Part shown: one piece after another, positions 37,641 through 48,605 of the stretch
Position numbering within the stretch: the stretch's first letter is position 1
Layout of the letters: each line of letters opens with the position of its first letter
Source of the DNA: Larimichthys crocea
Taxonomy: Eukaryota; Chordata; Actinopteri; Sciaenidae
NCBI RefSeq assembly: GCF_000972845.2
Contig: NC_040019.1
Coordinates: 9,553,868 to 9,617,867, forward strand
Direction of reading: 5' to 3'
Length of the DNA: 64,000 nucleotides
The notes under the pieces: generated by a model
Told to the model about the DNA's origin: nothing
The model's input: only the letters and a program-made list of their open reading frames with translations
Databases searched by the model: none
Made by a program: the position numbers and the translations under genes

Positions 37641-40384
37641 AGACAACTGAGCAGACCTTGGTTATTGCCACGGTCATCATTGACTCTACTTATGTGCGAC
37701 AAAACTGTCCTTCTTAATCTAAATTGTGTAACCATAATAAATGTTTTTAATATGAATGTTGTGATTCAATGACATAAAAAGAAGTCTCATAAAAATTTAA
37801 AAAAAGACACCACTTTGCATCTTAACATACTACTGTGAGCGTGTAATTATAAAACGAGCTTATTGAAGAACCTTAGTCAACAACAGCTTTGGAGATGTTG
37901 CAATAAAGAGACATAACACCTGAGCCTAGTTAAACACTCACATTTCCTTGACACGCTTATTTTTCATACAGAATAAGAATCAACTTCATCGAGTTCTGAC
38001 AGTCAGCCAATGGGCAGAAGTGAAACAGCATCTCACTACCTCCCGCATCAATATGTCTATCATGACTGACTGACTACATCAATGTCTGCATAAACACTTT
38101 GGGAAAGTGCATCAGCCAGAAACTCCATAAGGTCCCGTGAGACATTGTTCCACAAAAATGCTTTGGATAATGAGTTGTCTGCATTATTCATGAAATTCTG
38201 ACTGATCCTCCTATGTTACAGAAACTAATCATGTGGCCATTACCAAATACTGTCATGAAGTCATAGTCATATGTGTATTTCCTCCTTCATGCTTTTGTTG
38301 TGGTGTGATGTTTAAGAGTAATTTATCTTTCTGCAGTTCATCTGATACTGGGAGATGGGAAAGATGCATTGGTTTCTATCAACAATGTTCAAATGTAATA
38401 TGTCATGTTGTCATAGTGTCAGATATAATATTTCACTTGCAGTTAACAAAGTGGAACTTAACATTCTGAAAATGGCAAACTCTAAATGGAGCTTATACCA
38501 CGAGGCAGGATGGAAGCACATTCTAAGAGTGACAGGTTCGCCATTTCCATGAAGTCACGTCTTTCCACTGATGAACAGTTTAACTTAGCTCTGCCAAGAG
38601 AAGAGCTTAACTCACACCTGCAGTTTTGATATAACCCCGCAAGGCCCATTCAATACACAACATGGGTAGCACTTGAGTGAAATTCAAGAACAAGAAAAGG
38701 CACAAAAGACATCATTCTTTGAGATAATTGCTCTACCTTCTCGCTAAATAGAAAATCTCTCATGATTTCTTTCAGAAATGTTCAAAGCTGGTCAGACCAA
38801 CAATTAATAGATATGTGGCTATGAACTGTCCATGCTCTAAAACATTTTTTAGCTTAATTTTTTAGCTCACCATCACTGGTTACACCCTTTTCAAAGTGAG
38901 TGACATGCATTGGCTAATCAATCGAGAGGCATGGAGAAATTCCACTTACGTCAGAGTTAGCAGATGTGTACAATTGCCTTGGGAGTTCTCTGCTCCTGGA
39001 AAAATCTCATAAAAGTTTTTGCAGTAGGATAAAATTTGCAACAACAATTTATACACATTAGACACTGATTTCTGTAATTTAAGATTTGTGAATTACACAT
39101 TAGTTGATTGAATTTTTTTGGCCTTAAAAATAGCCAAGAGTGTTGGAGGTGCAGAGAAGATTCTGAGAAGTCTATCAGTCGGGTAAAGGGAGCGTGCCCT
39201 GCATAATACATGTTCAGTGCCGCTCATCACATGCGTTTGTAATGAGACACGTTGTACAGTATTAAAACAATGTCTACAATTTGAAAGTCATCAACTGAGG
39301 TACAGGACAAGGATCATTGTTTAGGATTGTGTTATTAGCTATATTATCAACATTCCCTCAGCTATAATTGTCCTCTGTAGGGACATTTGGGGTGTTGACA
39401 TTTACTCTGCTCCAATCATACAGCAGGTACTTGCCAGGGTACTTTGTCAGTGCATAAAAACTACCTCAGCTATGTTTAGTGTGGTTCCAATCAGTAGAGG
39501 TCAGATGTAATCACTGCTAAAGTACCCTCGCTCTGTGCACTCTCCAAGTGTGCATGTCATGGTCATTTTAAAGTATGGGGACATTTCGGCTATGAATTAG
39601 CTGCCTTAAACATGAAGGCAGAAATACCTGAAATTAAGTCGTGATCAAGTTTTCTGTGTGTGTGTTCACACATATTCAGTGGTGTGAGATCATTAATGCA
39701 TGCAGCAAGGTGTTGTCAAAGTTTGCAAAAAAGAAGGAAAATTTATCAAGAGAACAGAGAGTTCAAAGAATGACAGATTGAGAAATGCATTCATTCTCCT
39801 AAACCTGCTCTGACTGAAGCTGCTGACCAAAAAACACAGGGATCAGTGATTCCAGATGGCAGTCAGTCCAGGTTCAAGGCACTGAGTCAAGCTACCATGC
39901 TTGACAAAAAAATAAAAAAATAAATAAATAAGAACAATACAATGAAATAAAAAGATTTAATCTTTTATTTTTCATTTGTGGACCTTTTCTAAAGAAGCTG
40001 AATTCCCTTAAACGTCACAGCCACTTGACCATTAAAAACTGTGTTTTATTATTTTAAGCAAAATCTTCATTGTCTTTGTCAACTTACCATTTATTCAGCC
40101 TTGAAAGCTGAAAAGCTTTGTGTGCTTGGAAAAATGAACTTGAGATTTGTTCATTTCACATTCAAAATGGACACACAATGACAAAATATTTAGTGGTAGG
40201 TTTGAGTGTATAATAGTGGCAGGTGCAAGAGAGCAAAGTATTTTATTATTAGTATTTTTTTTTCATTTTTTGGGAAACTAGTCTTTGTTTACACACTAAC
40301 TGTTAGAGTTCAGACATAGGCTTTAGTGTGCTAAATTTATTATGCATACAGTATGTGTAGATATTTAACATGTAAATATTTATG

Positions 40385-40423
40385 CATTTAATCAAACTCT
40401 CTTATTTGACACCCACATAAAAG
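40385..40423 (+). repeat. 39-bp dispersed repeat, copy 1
   Basis: Begins CATTTAATCAAACTCTC and ends CCCACATAAAAG. It matches 42829-42867 at 35 of 39 positions in the same orientation. The source element is unknown. Confidence 0.7.
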
Positions 40424-41613
40424 TTCCATAATATGTGGTTGGTTATACCCCAGTGTGTACTGCACAGCCTCTAGTAGCCAAGTTTTACCACAGCAGTATT
40501 TTGATTAAAAAAATGCATCACTGCATCAGTTTTAATAAACACATTAAGCGCTACCATATGCATCAAGGATTATGTTGAATGATGGTGTAAACTTAAGTTT
40601 TTTTGTGGCGACAAGGGTTTGCAGCGATTCACAGGCCTACATAGGCATTGTACTCCTGTTTTAAAATACTATTCTTCCCCTTTGTATAATGTGACAACAA
40701 GTGCAGCATGTTTTATGCATCAATGGCAGACGATTTGGTTTTCAAATGAAATGTCACTTCTCAGGCTGGTGTCAGTTGGATTCCATAGATGGGTGATTGT
40801 TTTAATCTGCAGCTGATGCTCTGACACGTTTTGTAATGTTCAGCTGCACTGATGCATGCCAGAGACTGGCTGGCTGGCTTGAAAAAAAAAACTGAGGTTG
40901 CCAATATTTTGCTATTGCGCTGTGGGATTGCCAAATCCATAACCATGTTGACACTACTTTCCTGTGTGGATTAGTTTTTTAGATCCCTTTTTGTTTTCGC
41001 TTTGACTGTCACTTCAGTCCTCTAAATCTTTAAAACCTTGTAATAACTTGTTTAAATGCTGAACGGGTATCTTTTATATTTTATTTCGTTTGAGCTTTTT
41101 CAGTAATTTTTTTAAGCAAATTAACCAAATCGCCTTTTTTTAATTATTTTTTTTTACATTTATTATACTTTTTGAGTAATATGCTTAAACCTTTTTCTAT
41201 GTTAATAAAATACACTCATCTTTGCTGCTTACCTGTGTTTTCAATGTCAAAACAGAATACATTACAGCCAGTAAAAAGTATACTGCTGTATAGTGACTAC
41301 AGCCGTTAAAAACGGGAAGCCATGACAAAAAATATAAAGAAGTAGCTCTTTGATATCCTTTAGTCATATGGTAATGTCATCAATCAAGAATAGAAGCATC
41401 AACACTAACTCTAGTGTCATGGAAACAGCTCATAACTAAAGTAAATATATATGTTATATAAGCTTAGACACTCTTTTACTATTCCTGGAGTCGCTGAAGC
41501 AGTAGAGCCAGGGTCTGATTCCATAACCACTGATTTCACTGTATTTTTTGGAGAATAAATAATGCTGTACTATAGTGGAGTGAGTGTGGAGCTCTGAGCT
41601 GAGTCAGACTGAC

Positions 41614-41751
41614 CTGACCTCCCCTGGATCTTCAGTAACCAACACGTCTGTCTTACAGCTGGCGATGGGGTTGATTGACAGTTCCACCGGTGGCACCACA
41701 AAGCTCTTGCTGACTGGCAGCCACAACCCTTGCCCCAGACTGTAGAATGAT
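41614..41751 (-). CDS. astn2: astn2 exon F: conserved linker region
   Basis: This 138-base exon has acceptor CCAATACAG and donor GTCAG/GTCAGT, phase 2 at both ends. The translation starts [20 protein letters not shown], then [20 protein letters not shown], then EDPGEVR. The run from [15 protein letters not shown] to [11 protein letters not shown] is among the most conserved parts of astrotactins. A (GA)17 repeat lies about 170 bases upstream in the intron. An alternative GT six bases upstream of the donor (GGGAG/GTCAGG) would remove two residues, keep the phase, and could be a minor variant. Confidence 0.94.
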
Positions 41752-41914
41752 CTGTATTGGCAGAAGACATAAAATGTCACTCAAACTTTTCTCACATTAT
41801 AATATTTTGTTATTTTACACAAACCATATAAAAGTGTGCACTGATGCCAATACAGGAATGAGCACAATAAAAATTCTAGTCTTAAAAACATCAGCACATG
41901 CTTGGTAAGGGCCT

Positions 41915-41918
<4 letters not shown>

Positions 41919-41952
<34 letters not shown>
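41919..41952. repeat. (GA)17 microsatellite
   Basis: Seventeen uninterrupted GA units, CT on the coding strand of astn2, ending about 170 bases upstream of the exon F acceptor. Confidence 0.92.
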
Positions 41953-41955
<3 letters not shown>

Positions 41956-42828
41956 AATCTTCAACTGCTGGCACATTGTATAATTTAATATATTGAGGCT
42001 AATACATAATGAGCAGCATTGTCTTCCTTGTATTCGGGCTAATGAGAAAGTCCAGATAAGACAAGGCGGTATTGATTTAAGGGAGAGCCTGGGACAAGTT
42101 TTCACTAAGAAATGTGTTTTGCAATTCCACTTATTGTTTGGTATTCAAGACTAAAATCAATAGGCAAAAAATATTGTTGAATCATGTAGTTCCCATTGAA
42201 GTGATGCACAAAAAGGTAACATGGTAAAAGGAACATGCTGCAATGAATGTAGAAGCACATTTAACAGAATATATTTGTTATGGTGTATTAGCTATGACGA
42301 TTGGCTCTATACAAACTGTTTAGCCTTGTAGTAAACAAATGCTGGCTTTTGATGCCAGTTCTATGTGGGAACTAATTTAATTGGTATTCACATGTAGTGC
42401 ATCCATAGCACTGTTAGAAACACAATTGAACATGGAGAAATACATTAGAAGTAGCTGTGTTGGCTTTTTTTTTTATTTTTTATTACTAATTCAAAGACCT
42501 CCCTTCTCTCCAAATGAAATGCCTTACCATGTGTAAGCCGTGCGTGCTGATGACGATTGTTGTAGAAAAAAAAAAAAACCTATTTGGTTTTGCCAGAGAT
42601 TTTTCTTCCTAGCTAAGATTAATATCCTCAGGAGGACACCCTGGAGCGGACCTAGACTTGTCGCTTGGGAATAACAGCACCTGGCAAGGCCTCGCAAATA
42701 GCACAGAACATGGCTGTGCTTTGCATTGTGTGCTTTTAATGCAGCTGAGCAGGTGGGTGACAAGACTACAAATTCCTGGAAACCTAGAAAGCTTGTATGG
42801 CTTTCGCTTGTCTAGAATTTTGGCATTA

Positions 42829-42867
42829 CATTTAATCAAACCCTCTCATTTGACTTCCACATAAAAG
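42829..42867 (+). repeat. 39-bp dispersed repeat, copy 2
   Basis: Begins CATTTAATCAAACCCTC and ends TCCACATAAAAG; the partner of the copy at 40385. Four substitutions, no gaps. The two copies lie on opposite sides of exon F. Confidence 0.7.
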
Positions 42868-43553
42868 ATATCACAATGGGAATATTTTCACTTTTGCAGC
42901 ACCATGTACGTTTCTCCACATCCAACCTGTCAAACATGCCTTTGTGTGTACCTGATTACCGGAACACTTTGTTATCTGGGCTGCCAAACCTCCTTTCACT
43001 ATTTGACAATTCAAACCAAATGTTTTTTAAATTATTTTTTATTATTAACATTTAAATCATTTCATTTTCACCCAACCATTCCTTGTGTAACTTGCGTGTC
43101 TTTGAATAAGAAGATCAGCTCAGACGCTTACTTCCTCATTTTTCCTTGCATCAAGGAAAAAAAAAAAAGTGAGAGGCAGCACTGGTTTCCTACAAAGCTC
43201 TCAATCGGTGAAACCAATTCTGTGTTACGATTAAGCTCCTCTTTTCACTGCCACAGGGCCGACGTTAAACACTGTCCAGCTGAAGAGCAATGCGGTCTTT
43301 TCTCCTATCGTTCCTTACACAGCACTGATACAGAAACCTTCCAATGGGAAACCAGTTAAGGTTTCCACTTGGTTGCTGCATCTTCCCTCACTTTGTCTGC
43401 TATCTGCACAAGTGTGCACATGGCTGAAAGTACTCAGAAAGTGTTCTGCAGCTGTGTGTGTGTGAAGTTGTCATTTCATCTTGCTTCTCTCTCAACCTCC
43501 GACACAGTGCTTCGACCAAGCAGTAGATTTGGTTGCTTCCTTTGTGTGTGCTG

Positions 43554-43573
43554 GTGTGTGTGTGTGTGTGTGT
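43554..43573. repeat. (GT)10 microsatellite
   Basis: Ten GT units, followed by ATATGTG. Confidence 0.9.
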
Positions 43574-43859
43574 ATATGTGCTGGCGCCATCCAAGTAGTG
43601 ATGGCAATGGACAGCTGAAAGCTAGAATGGGTTTTTGTGCAGAGCAAAGATTGTGGGTTTAGTACCTCATTTCTTAGAGTGGACTCCCACTGCGAAGCTA
43701 ACTCTGCAAGGTCAGTGTGAAGAGAAACAGGACTACTGTGACAAAGAACTCTTTTTATCTTCAGACTGGAGGGGTATCCACTTATGTTATACAGCTAAAA
43801 AAAATTGCATGAAAAAATGGCTGCATCAACTTTTGAAAGGTTTACAAAAAGGGTACATG

Positions 43860-44000
43860 TTTGTAGATAGTCATTATTGTTGTTATCAGTGTTTGAGGTT
43901 ACAAGGCATTGCATTACTGTGATTTTTGCAATTTCGTTGTACTGTACTTGTACTGCTGCAATGACAAAGAAAGCCTTCATCCAATCCAATCCAATCCAAT
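43860..44000 (+). mobile_element. LINE/SINE-type 3' tail ending in a TCCAA repeat
   Basis: The stretch GCAATTTCGTTGTACTGTAC followed by TTGTACTGCTGCAATGACAA and a short pentamer repeat is a very frequent fish retroelement tail. The usual form ends in AATGACAATAAAG plus a microsatellite. The upstream limit cannot be fixed. Confidence 0.55.
43980..44000. repeat. (TCCAA)4 repeat
   Basis: Four units of TCCAA at the end of a retroelement-type tail. Confidence 0.88.
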
Positions 44001-44580
44001 TTTTAAGGTAGAGCAACATTTACTACTACTACTGATTTCTATGAGTAATATGCGCCATAGATACACTAGTGCTCCATAGCTTGTCTTTTCATAAAGTTTC
44101 CATAAAGAGAGCTAAAGTGAACAAGAAGAGTTCATATAGTGCATTAGTTCATTCCATATTTTAGATTAGATTAACAATGCATGGTAAACGAGTCTGCAAG
44201 TCTTAAAATTGACATAACTATTGACAATTTAAAGAGGTACAACATGATAAAAATACATTTTTAAAACAACATTAAAAAACAGGATGTTATTGTGGAGCAT
44301 TTAAAAAAAGAACAACTGAGTGAAACTGGATGGGTCTTTTAAGCCTGGCACTTTTTGAAAAATGTGAGACACAATGACCCCATCAAGAACGACAAGTGTA
44401 ACAAAAATGGCAGTAAAAGCATTTGAAAGGAGTCCATCCAGGGCTGCCCCTTGGGCTATTTCTCCACATGAGAGCCAGTGGGCATGATTCACCCCAGCAT
44501 GAGTTGTATTTGTGCATTCATCCGACTGTGTCTATGTGTATCTGCCGGCTGCTCACCTGTATGCTCTGTCACGCACATGC

Positions 44581-44603
44581 ACACACACACACACACACAC
44601 ACA
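44581..44603. repeat. (AC)11 microsatellite
   Basis: About 11 AC units, about 100 bases downstream of the exon E donor in transcript direction. Confidence 0.9.
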
Positions 44604-44705
44604 TATACATGCCAAAAACGCCACCATCACTTTAATGTCTGCAGAGTCACAGATGGCCAGTAGAAGCCATGCACTGGGGAGATGCACCAGAATTGAAGGA
44701 CTCAC

Positions 44706-44780
44706 CTGAAGATCCTCTCTGGGGCCTGCTCTCCGGTAACTAGGTCATAGCCTTTCTCCAAGTTAGCATACGGCCAGGGA
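44706..44780 (-). CDS. astn2: astn2 exon E: linker between EGF-like 1 and 2
   Basis: This 75-base exon has acceptor TCTCTCTCAAG preceded by a long CT tract, and donor TTCAG/GTGAG. Phase 2 at both ends. The translation is PWPYANLEKGYDLVTGEQAP followed by ERIFR, after a glycine codon split with exon D. PWPY and GYDLVTGEQAPE are near-invariant in astrotactins as I remember them. It is separated from exon D by the shortest intron in the window (863 bases). Confidence 0.93.
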
Positions 44781-45643
44781 CTTGAGAGAGAGAGGAGGGA
44801 GAACCAAACCAAGAGAGAGAAATATATATAAATAAACATATATGTCATGTACAACCTACATAATTATAGTTAGAAGTGTTTATGTGATCCGAGTAAAAAT
44901 CGAGGATGATCATGTTTTCATTTGTAAAGTGATTGCAGTTATCCAATTTAAATACGCCATACTTACGGTACATATAATTAAATATACCAAACCAAAAAAA
45001 CAACACCATGTGATGAAATTTATGAAATGTAAAATGGTTTATCCTCTGTCAGCTGTTACTCTGGGACTAGAAATTTGATCTGACTGGACTGAATCCAGCA
45101 GATGACAGGTGGGGTTGAGCAACAATGTGGGACCTTTTAATTTAACCAATGGACAAGCCAGCTAACTGTCAAACTAGGTCAGAGTCAGAGACAGGGCTTA
45201 TTTGACTCACTTTTCTACCTGAACTGTCAATTTCTATGATTTTTCTCTCTTTCGTTGTGTTGTTCTCCATTTGTCCATCTATTACACTTGTTTAACACTC
45301 TGCTCTTGGCCTTCTGTTTACACCCTTAATTCTACTAAGAGACCACACAGGTACATATGCATGTTTTTATGCACTTCAAACTCCTTGACATATATATTTT
45401 AGATTACTTAAGTCATTAGATTGATCTTCTACCTTGCTTTACATTAATTTTAATACTCTGAAGATCACCTTGCAAAGAGCTCCAGATAGCTAATCCATCA
45501 CAGTGAACAATTCACCTTTATTTTATGTAAAGTTAATAACGTACGGTAATGCATTTGGGAGTAGGGACTGTGAAACCAGCCATGAGGTCATTTAAGTACA
45601 AGTGAATTATCAGATATGAGTGGATACAGCAGACAGGACTTAC
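44781..45643 (-). other. astn2: astn2 intron between exons D and E
   Basis: This 863-base phase-2 intron is the shortest in the window. Apart from a GA-rich stretch next to the exon E acceptor and a small AT repeat near 44821, I see nothing in it. Confidence 0.85.
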
Positions 45644-45728
45644 CCTTCGTTTCGACCCCAGTCGCTGCGAACACAGAGGTGTTTATGGACAGGATCCGGG
45701 GAATAACCCTCGTGACAGCTGCATTCGC
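45644..45728 (-). CDS. astn2: astn2 exon D: second half of EGF-like 1
   Basis: This 85-base exon is too short to stand out as an open frame and was found by phase continuity. The acceptor is CTGTCGCAG and the donor GAAGG/GTAAGT. It enters in phase 1 and leaves in phase 2. The translation is [19 protein letters not shown] followed by VRSDWGRNE. The three cysteines (ECSC and HLC) complete a six-cysteine EGF-like module with exon C. The donor one base upstream (GAAG/GGTAAG) would break the frame to exon E, so the GG/GTAAGT choice is supported by the next exon. Confidence 0.92.
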
Positions 45729-48324
45729 CTGCGACAGAGAGTACAAGAGGGGCACAATGACAGATATTTATTTGTCCTCAGTAGCTGAATAAATTACCAT
45801 ATAAGTGACCCTGCCATCCTAATTCATTAGATATTCATCGAATAAGCAGTTGCTATGCTACCTAATTTTGCAGCTAATTCCCTCCACCGAACAGAACCCG
45901 TACTATCAGCTAGGCCATTTCCTGAAATATTTTATGAAACTTAATAGCAATCACTCTCTTGGACTGTTTGTCCTCAAGGCACAAGGATGGAGTAGCATGT
46001 TTCCACTATTGATTGTTTTCCCAGAACACTATGAACACCAGGTTCATTAGTAAAGTAAAGGACCTGTTAGATATCACTTGACTGCACATACATTTTGTCC
46101 TGTATAAAGGCTTAAAACAACAGAGTTCTGAGGTCACCATCAGTCAGCACTCAAGTAAGAAACCAGTGACATAAACATATGCTTATTTGCAGACATACTG
46201 GTACTCCCGGGAGTCCAGTGACATGGACATGACAGAAAGTGACTTTGGTTTCTGTTTGCTTCCAGTACCACTATAAGTCTTTATCATCTTCATGGAGGTA
46301 TTTTTGTCCCTGAGAGTTATTTGTCTCTGTACATAATCACAGTTCTCTGCACTTGGGTGGACAGCTCCCACTGCACGATGAACATAGACATTCAGAAGGC
46401 AGCAGAGCAGCTTTGTTACTTTGTTTTGGTAGAAGCTGCCAATCATGCATCTTTCTGGCTGTAGCCTCACCAGCTAGCTATTGAGTAAAAAAAAAAGAAA
46501 AAAGAAGCTTGTTGTATTGTAACATACAGGTCAATGGACTGCAATGTCACAATTCATACTTTTACCGGCTTTTAACAGTCGGAAATGTATGCATTTCTTC
46601 CTTAGATTAAGTGAAGCAGAAAGAGAGAGGGACAATAAAAGCATGGTAGATCTTATGATCTTTATGTCTAGAAAATATCTTTGAACATTGTACAAAAGTA
46701 TATAATGTGAAGTTCAAAGAAAACAGGAATAGTCTAGCCAATGTGCATCTCTCTTTCTCTGAAACACAGGTCTCAAAAGCAATGGGCATTTATCACGGCT
46801 AATCCACGACTATAAATAATAGAAATAAACTCGACAAAACAAAACTCTCTCACCCTTGCTTGGTCTGTACACACAATAAATTGTGCTCTCCTGTACTGTA
46901 AGGCTACTGCTACTCAGATAACATCAAACAAGCCAATGGATTTTGGTTTATTTGGTGTGGGCCAACTCTATCGGTTTCATGAAGACAGAATTACTTTATA
47001 GTGTCATGTATGGTTAATAAACTATTTACGATACACTGAATTTGCAATGCCTCTCAAGTGGATGTTAGCGCTGATGAAATCTGAAGTCAGTGATAGCTTT
47101 ACCAACTTTTCTATCAGCAATATTCCTAAAATAAATGCCACTGACTGCTTTCTGTTGACCTATATGGAGGCATAGAACTGGAAAATGTGTAATGGCCACA
47201 CAGGCTATGCCATTCACATTTTATCACCTACTGTTAAATATTTAACTGGTTGAGTTTAAAGCCTTAAGACTCACTCATGGAGTGATGCACCACTTAGGCA
47301 TTTAGTCAGATGGAAGCAACAAATGTTTTCATTTGTTTGTGGCTATTTCATGTGGCCTTCCTAAATGAAGAGCAAGAGCTCTTGAAATGGCTGCACTTTA
47401 AAGTGTGGACACATCAACAGCTTTCAAATCGGCATTTAAAAAAAGATTAATGGAGAGCTTGTTTTGCCAGGCATGTATGGCTGGGAGTATGAACTATGTA
47501 AATATGTATCTAATTCATGTTGGAAACACATAAACACACATACACACAGTACACACCCTCCCACTGCTACTCTTTTACATAGATTTAGCCTCATTATATC
47601 TATCTATATTCAATTATACTCGACTGCCCTGGGCAGTGCTTAATAAGATCCGTATTGCACATGTGCAGTCAGGTCACATGTTACCAATTACATGCTGGAG
47701 AAGTGAAGAGGAAATTGCAACACCCCCCCTCAAGAGGCTGGAATTGGCATTTTCATTAGTAGCATGTTAGTGGTTAGAGTAACAAAAGTGCCCCAAGTTG
47801 GGATTTTTCTTACATATGCAATGGAAATGATTTGCATAGCAAACTCTGATTTGCTGGCAAAAATGCCTGACTGCACCTCTGATTAATTGGAGAGGAGAGA
47901 TGGGAGTAGGCTGCATCCAGGAGCACCACTGACAAGGTTGTGCCTGCTGTTCACAACTGTTACACTCAGCTTGTGCTTCAAAAAAAGAAACATCTAATAG
48001 GACATGGCCATATTTTATATACACCAAAGAAAAAATCTAATCAATACCTAAATTACCAGAGATTTTTTTGCTGAATGAACTGCCAGCAAAGCAAGTCTGG
48101 AATCAAGTGGTAGTGACAGAGCTGAATGCTACACTTGCATTTTGTCATGTATTCTATTCCCTTGATGCCCCAAACACCGGTTTGTATTTGGAAATATAAC
48201 TGGGCATTTAGGATGTTGACGTTAAACTAAAGTTTGTCTAACAAATATAAAGTAATCCCAAGTCTATGTCGTATCATATACTTCAATAAAAATGACCATA
48301 ACCTGGATTATTGTATATCCTATT

Positions 48325-48605
48325 TGCCATCCATTTTCGATGATGGCTTATCCTTTATCAGTGTCACAGGGGCTGGAGTTCATCCCAGCTGACACTGGGC
48401 GAGAGGCGGGGTAAACCTTGGAGAACCACAGAACAACCGTTCATGCTCACATTCACACCTTCAGTACAGGCGATTTTAGAGGCATCCAATTGAACTGCAT
48501 GTCTTCGAGTGTGGGATGAAGCTGGAGTACCTGGAGAGAATCCACACAGATGGGAAGACTGGGAAACTCTGCACAGAAGGGCCCCAGTCGGTGCCTTGGA
48601 TTAAC
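48325..48605 (-). mobile_element. SINE-like fish repeat, second copy in inverse orientation
   Basis: Read on the plus strand it contains GGCTTATCC, then CATCCCAGCTGACACTGGGC, GAGAGGCGGGGTAAACCTTG, CTCACATTCACACCTTC, AACTGCATGTCTTCG, GAATCCACACAGATGGGAAG and CTCTGCACAGAAGGGCCCC. These are the reverse complement of the same teleost family as the copy at 18 kb. It keeps the middle section that the other copy has lost, so it is nearly full length but diverged. Confidence 0.78.

Larger units (their letters stand above)
28552..41613 (-). other. astn2: astn2 intron between exons F and G
   Basis: This 13062-base phase-2 intron is the largest complete one. It contains a common fish repeat at about 29.46-29.70 kb, a non-LTR endonuclease fragment at 33.0-33.3 kb, an X-box-like motif, a possible conserved block at about 34.97-35.13 kb, and a reverse-transcriptase C-terminal remnant at about 36.6-37.6 kb on the minus strand. 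From 31.8 to 33.0 kb the sequence may be more of the same retrotransposon, but I could not confirm this. Confidence 0.85.
41752..44705 (-). other. astn2: astn2 intron between exons E and F
   Basis: This 2954-base phase-2 intron is rich in simple repeats: (GA)17 at 41919, (GT)n at 43554, (TCCAA)n at 43980 and (AC)n at 44581. It also has a LINE-type 3' tail ending at the TCCAA repeat. One of the two copies of a 39-bp dispersed repeat is at 42829. Confidence 0.85.

Noticed and set aside
42904..43359. 151-codon plus-strand open frame
   Set aside because: Cysteine- and phenylalanine-rich by chance from pyrimidine-rich DNA; interrupted by a poly(A) stretch; no domain.
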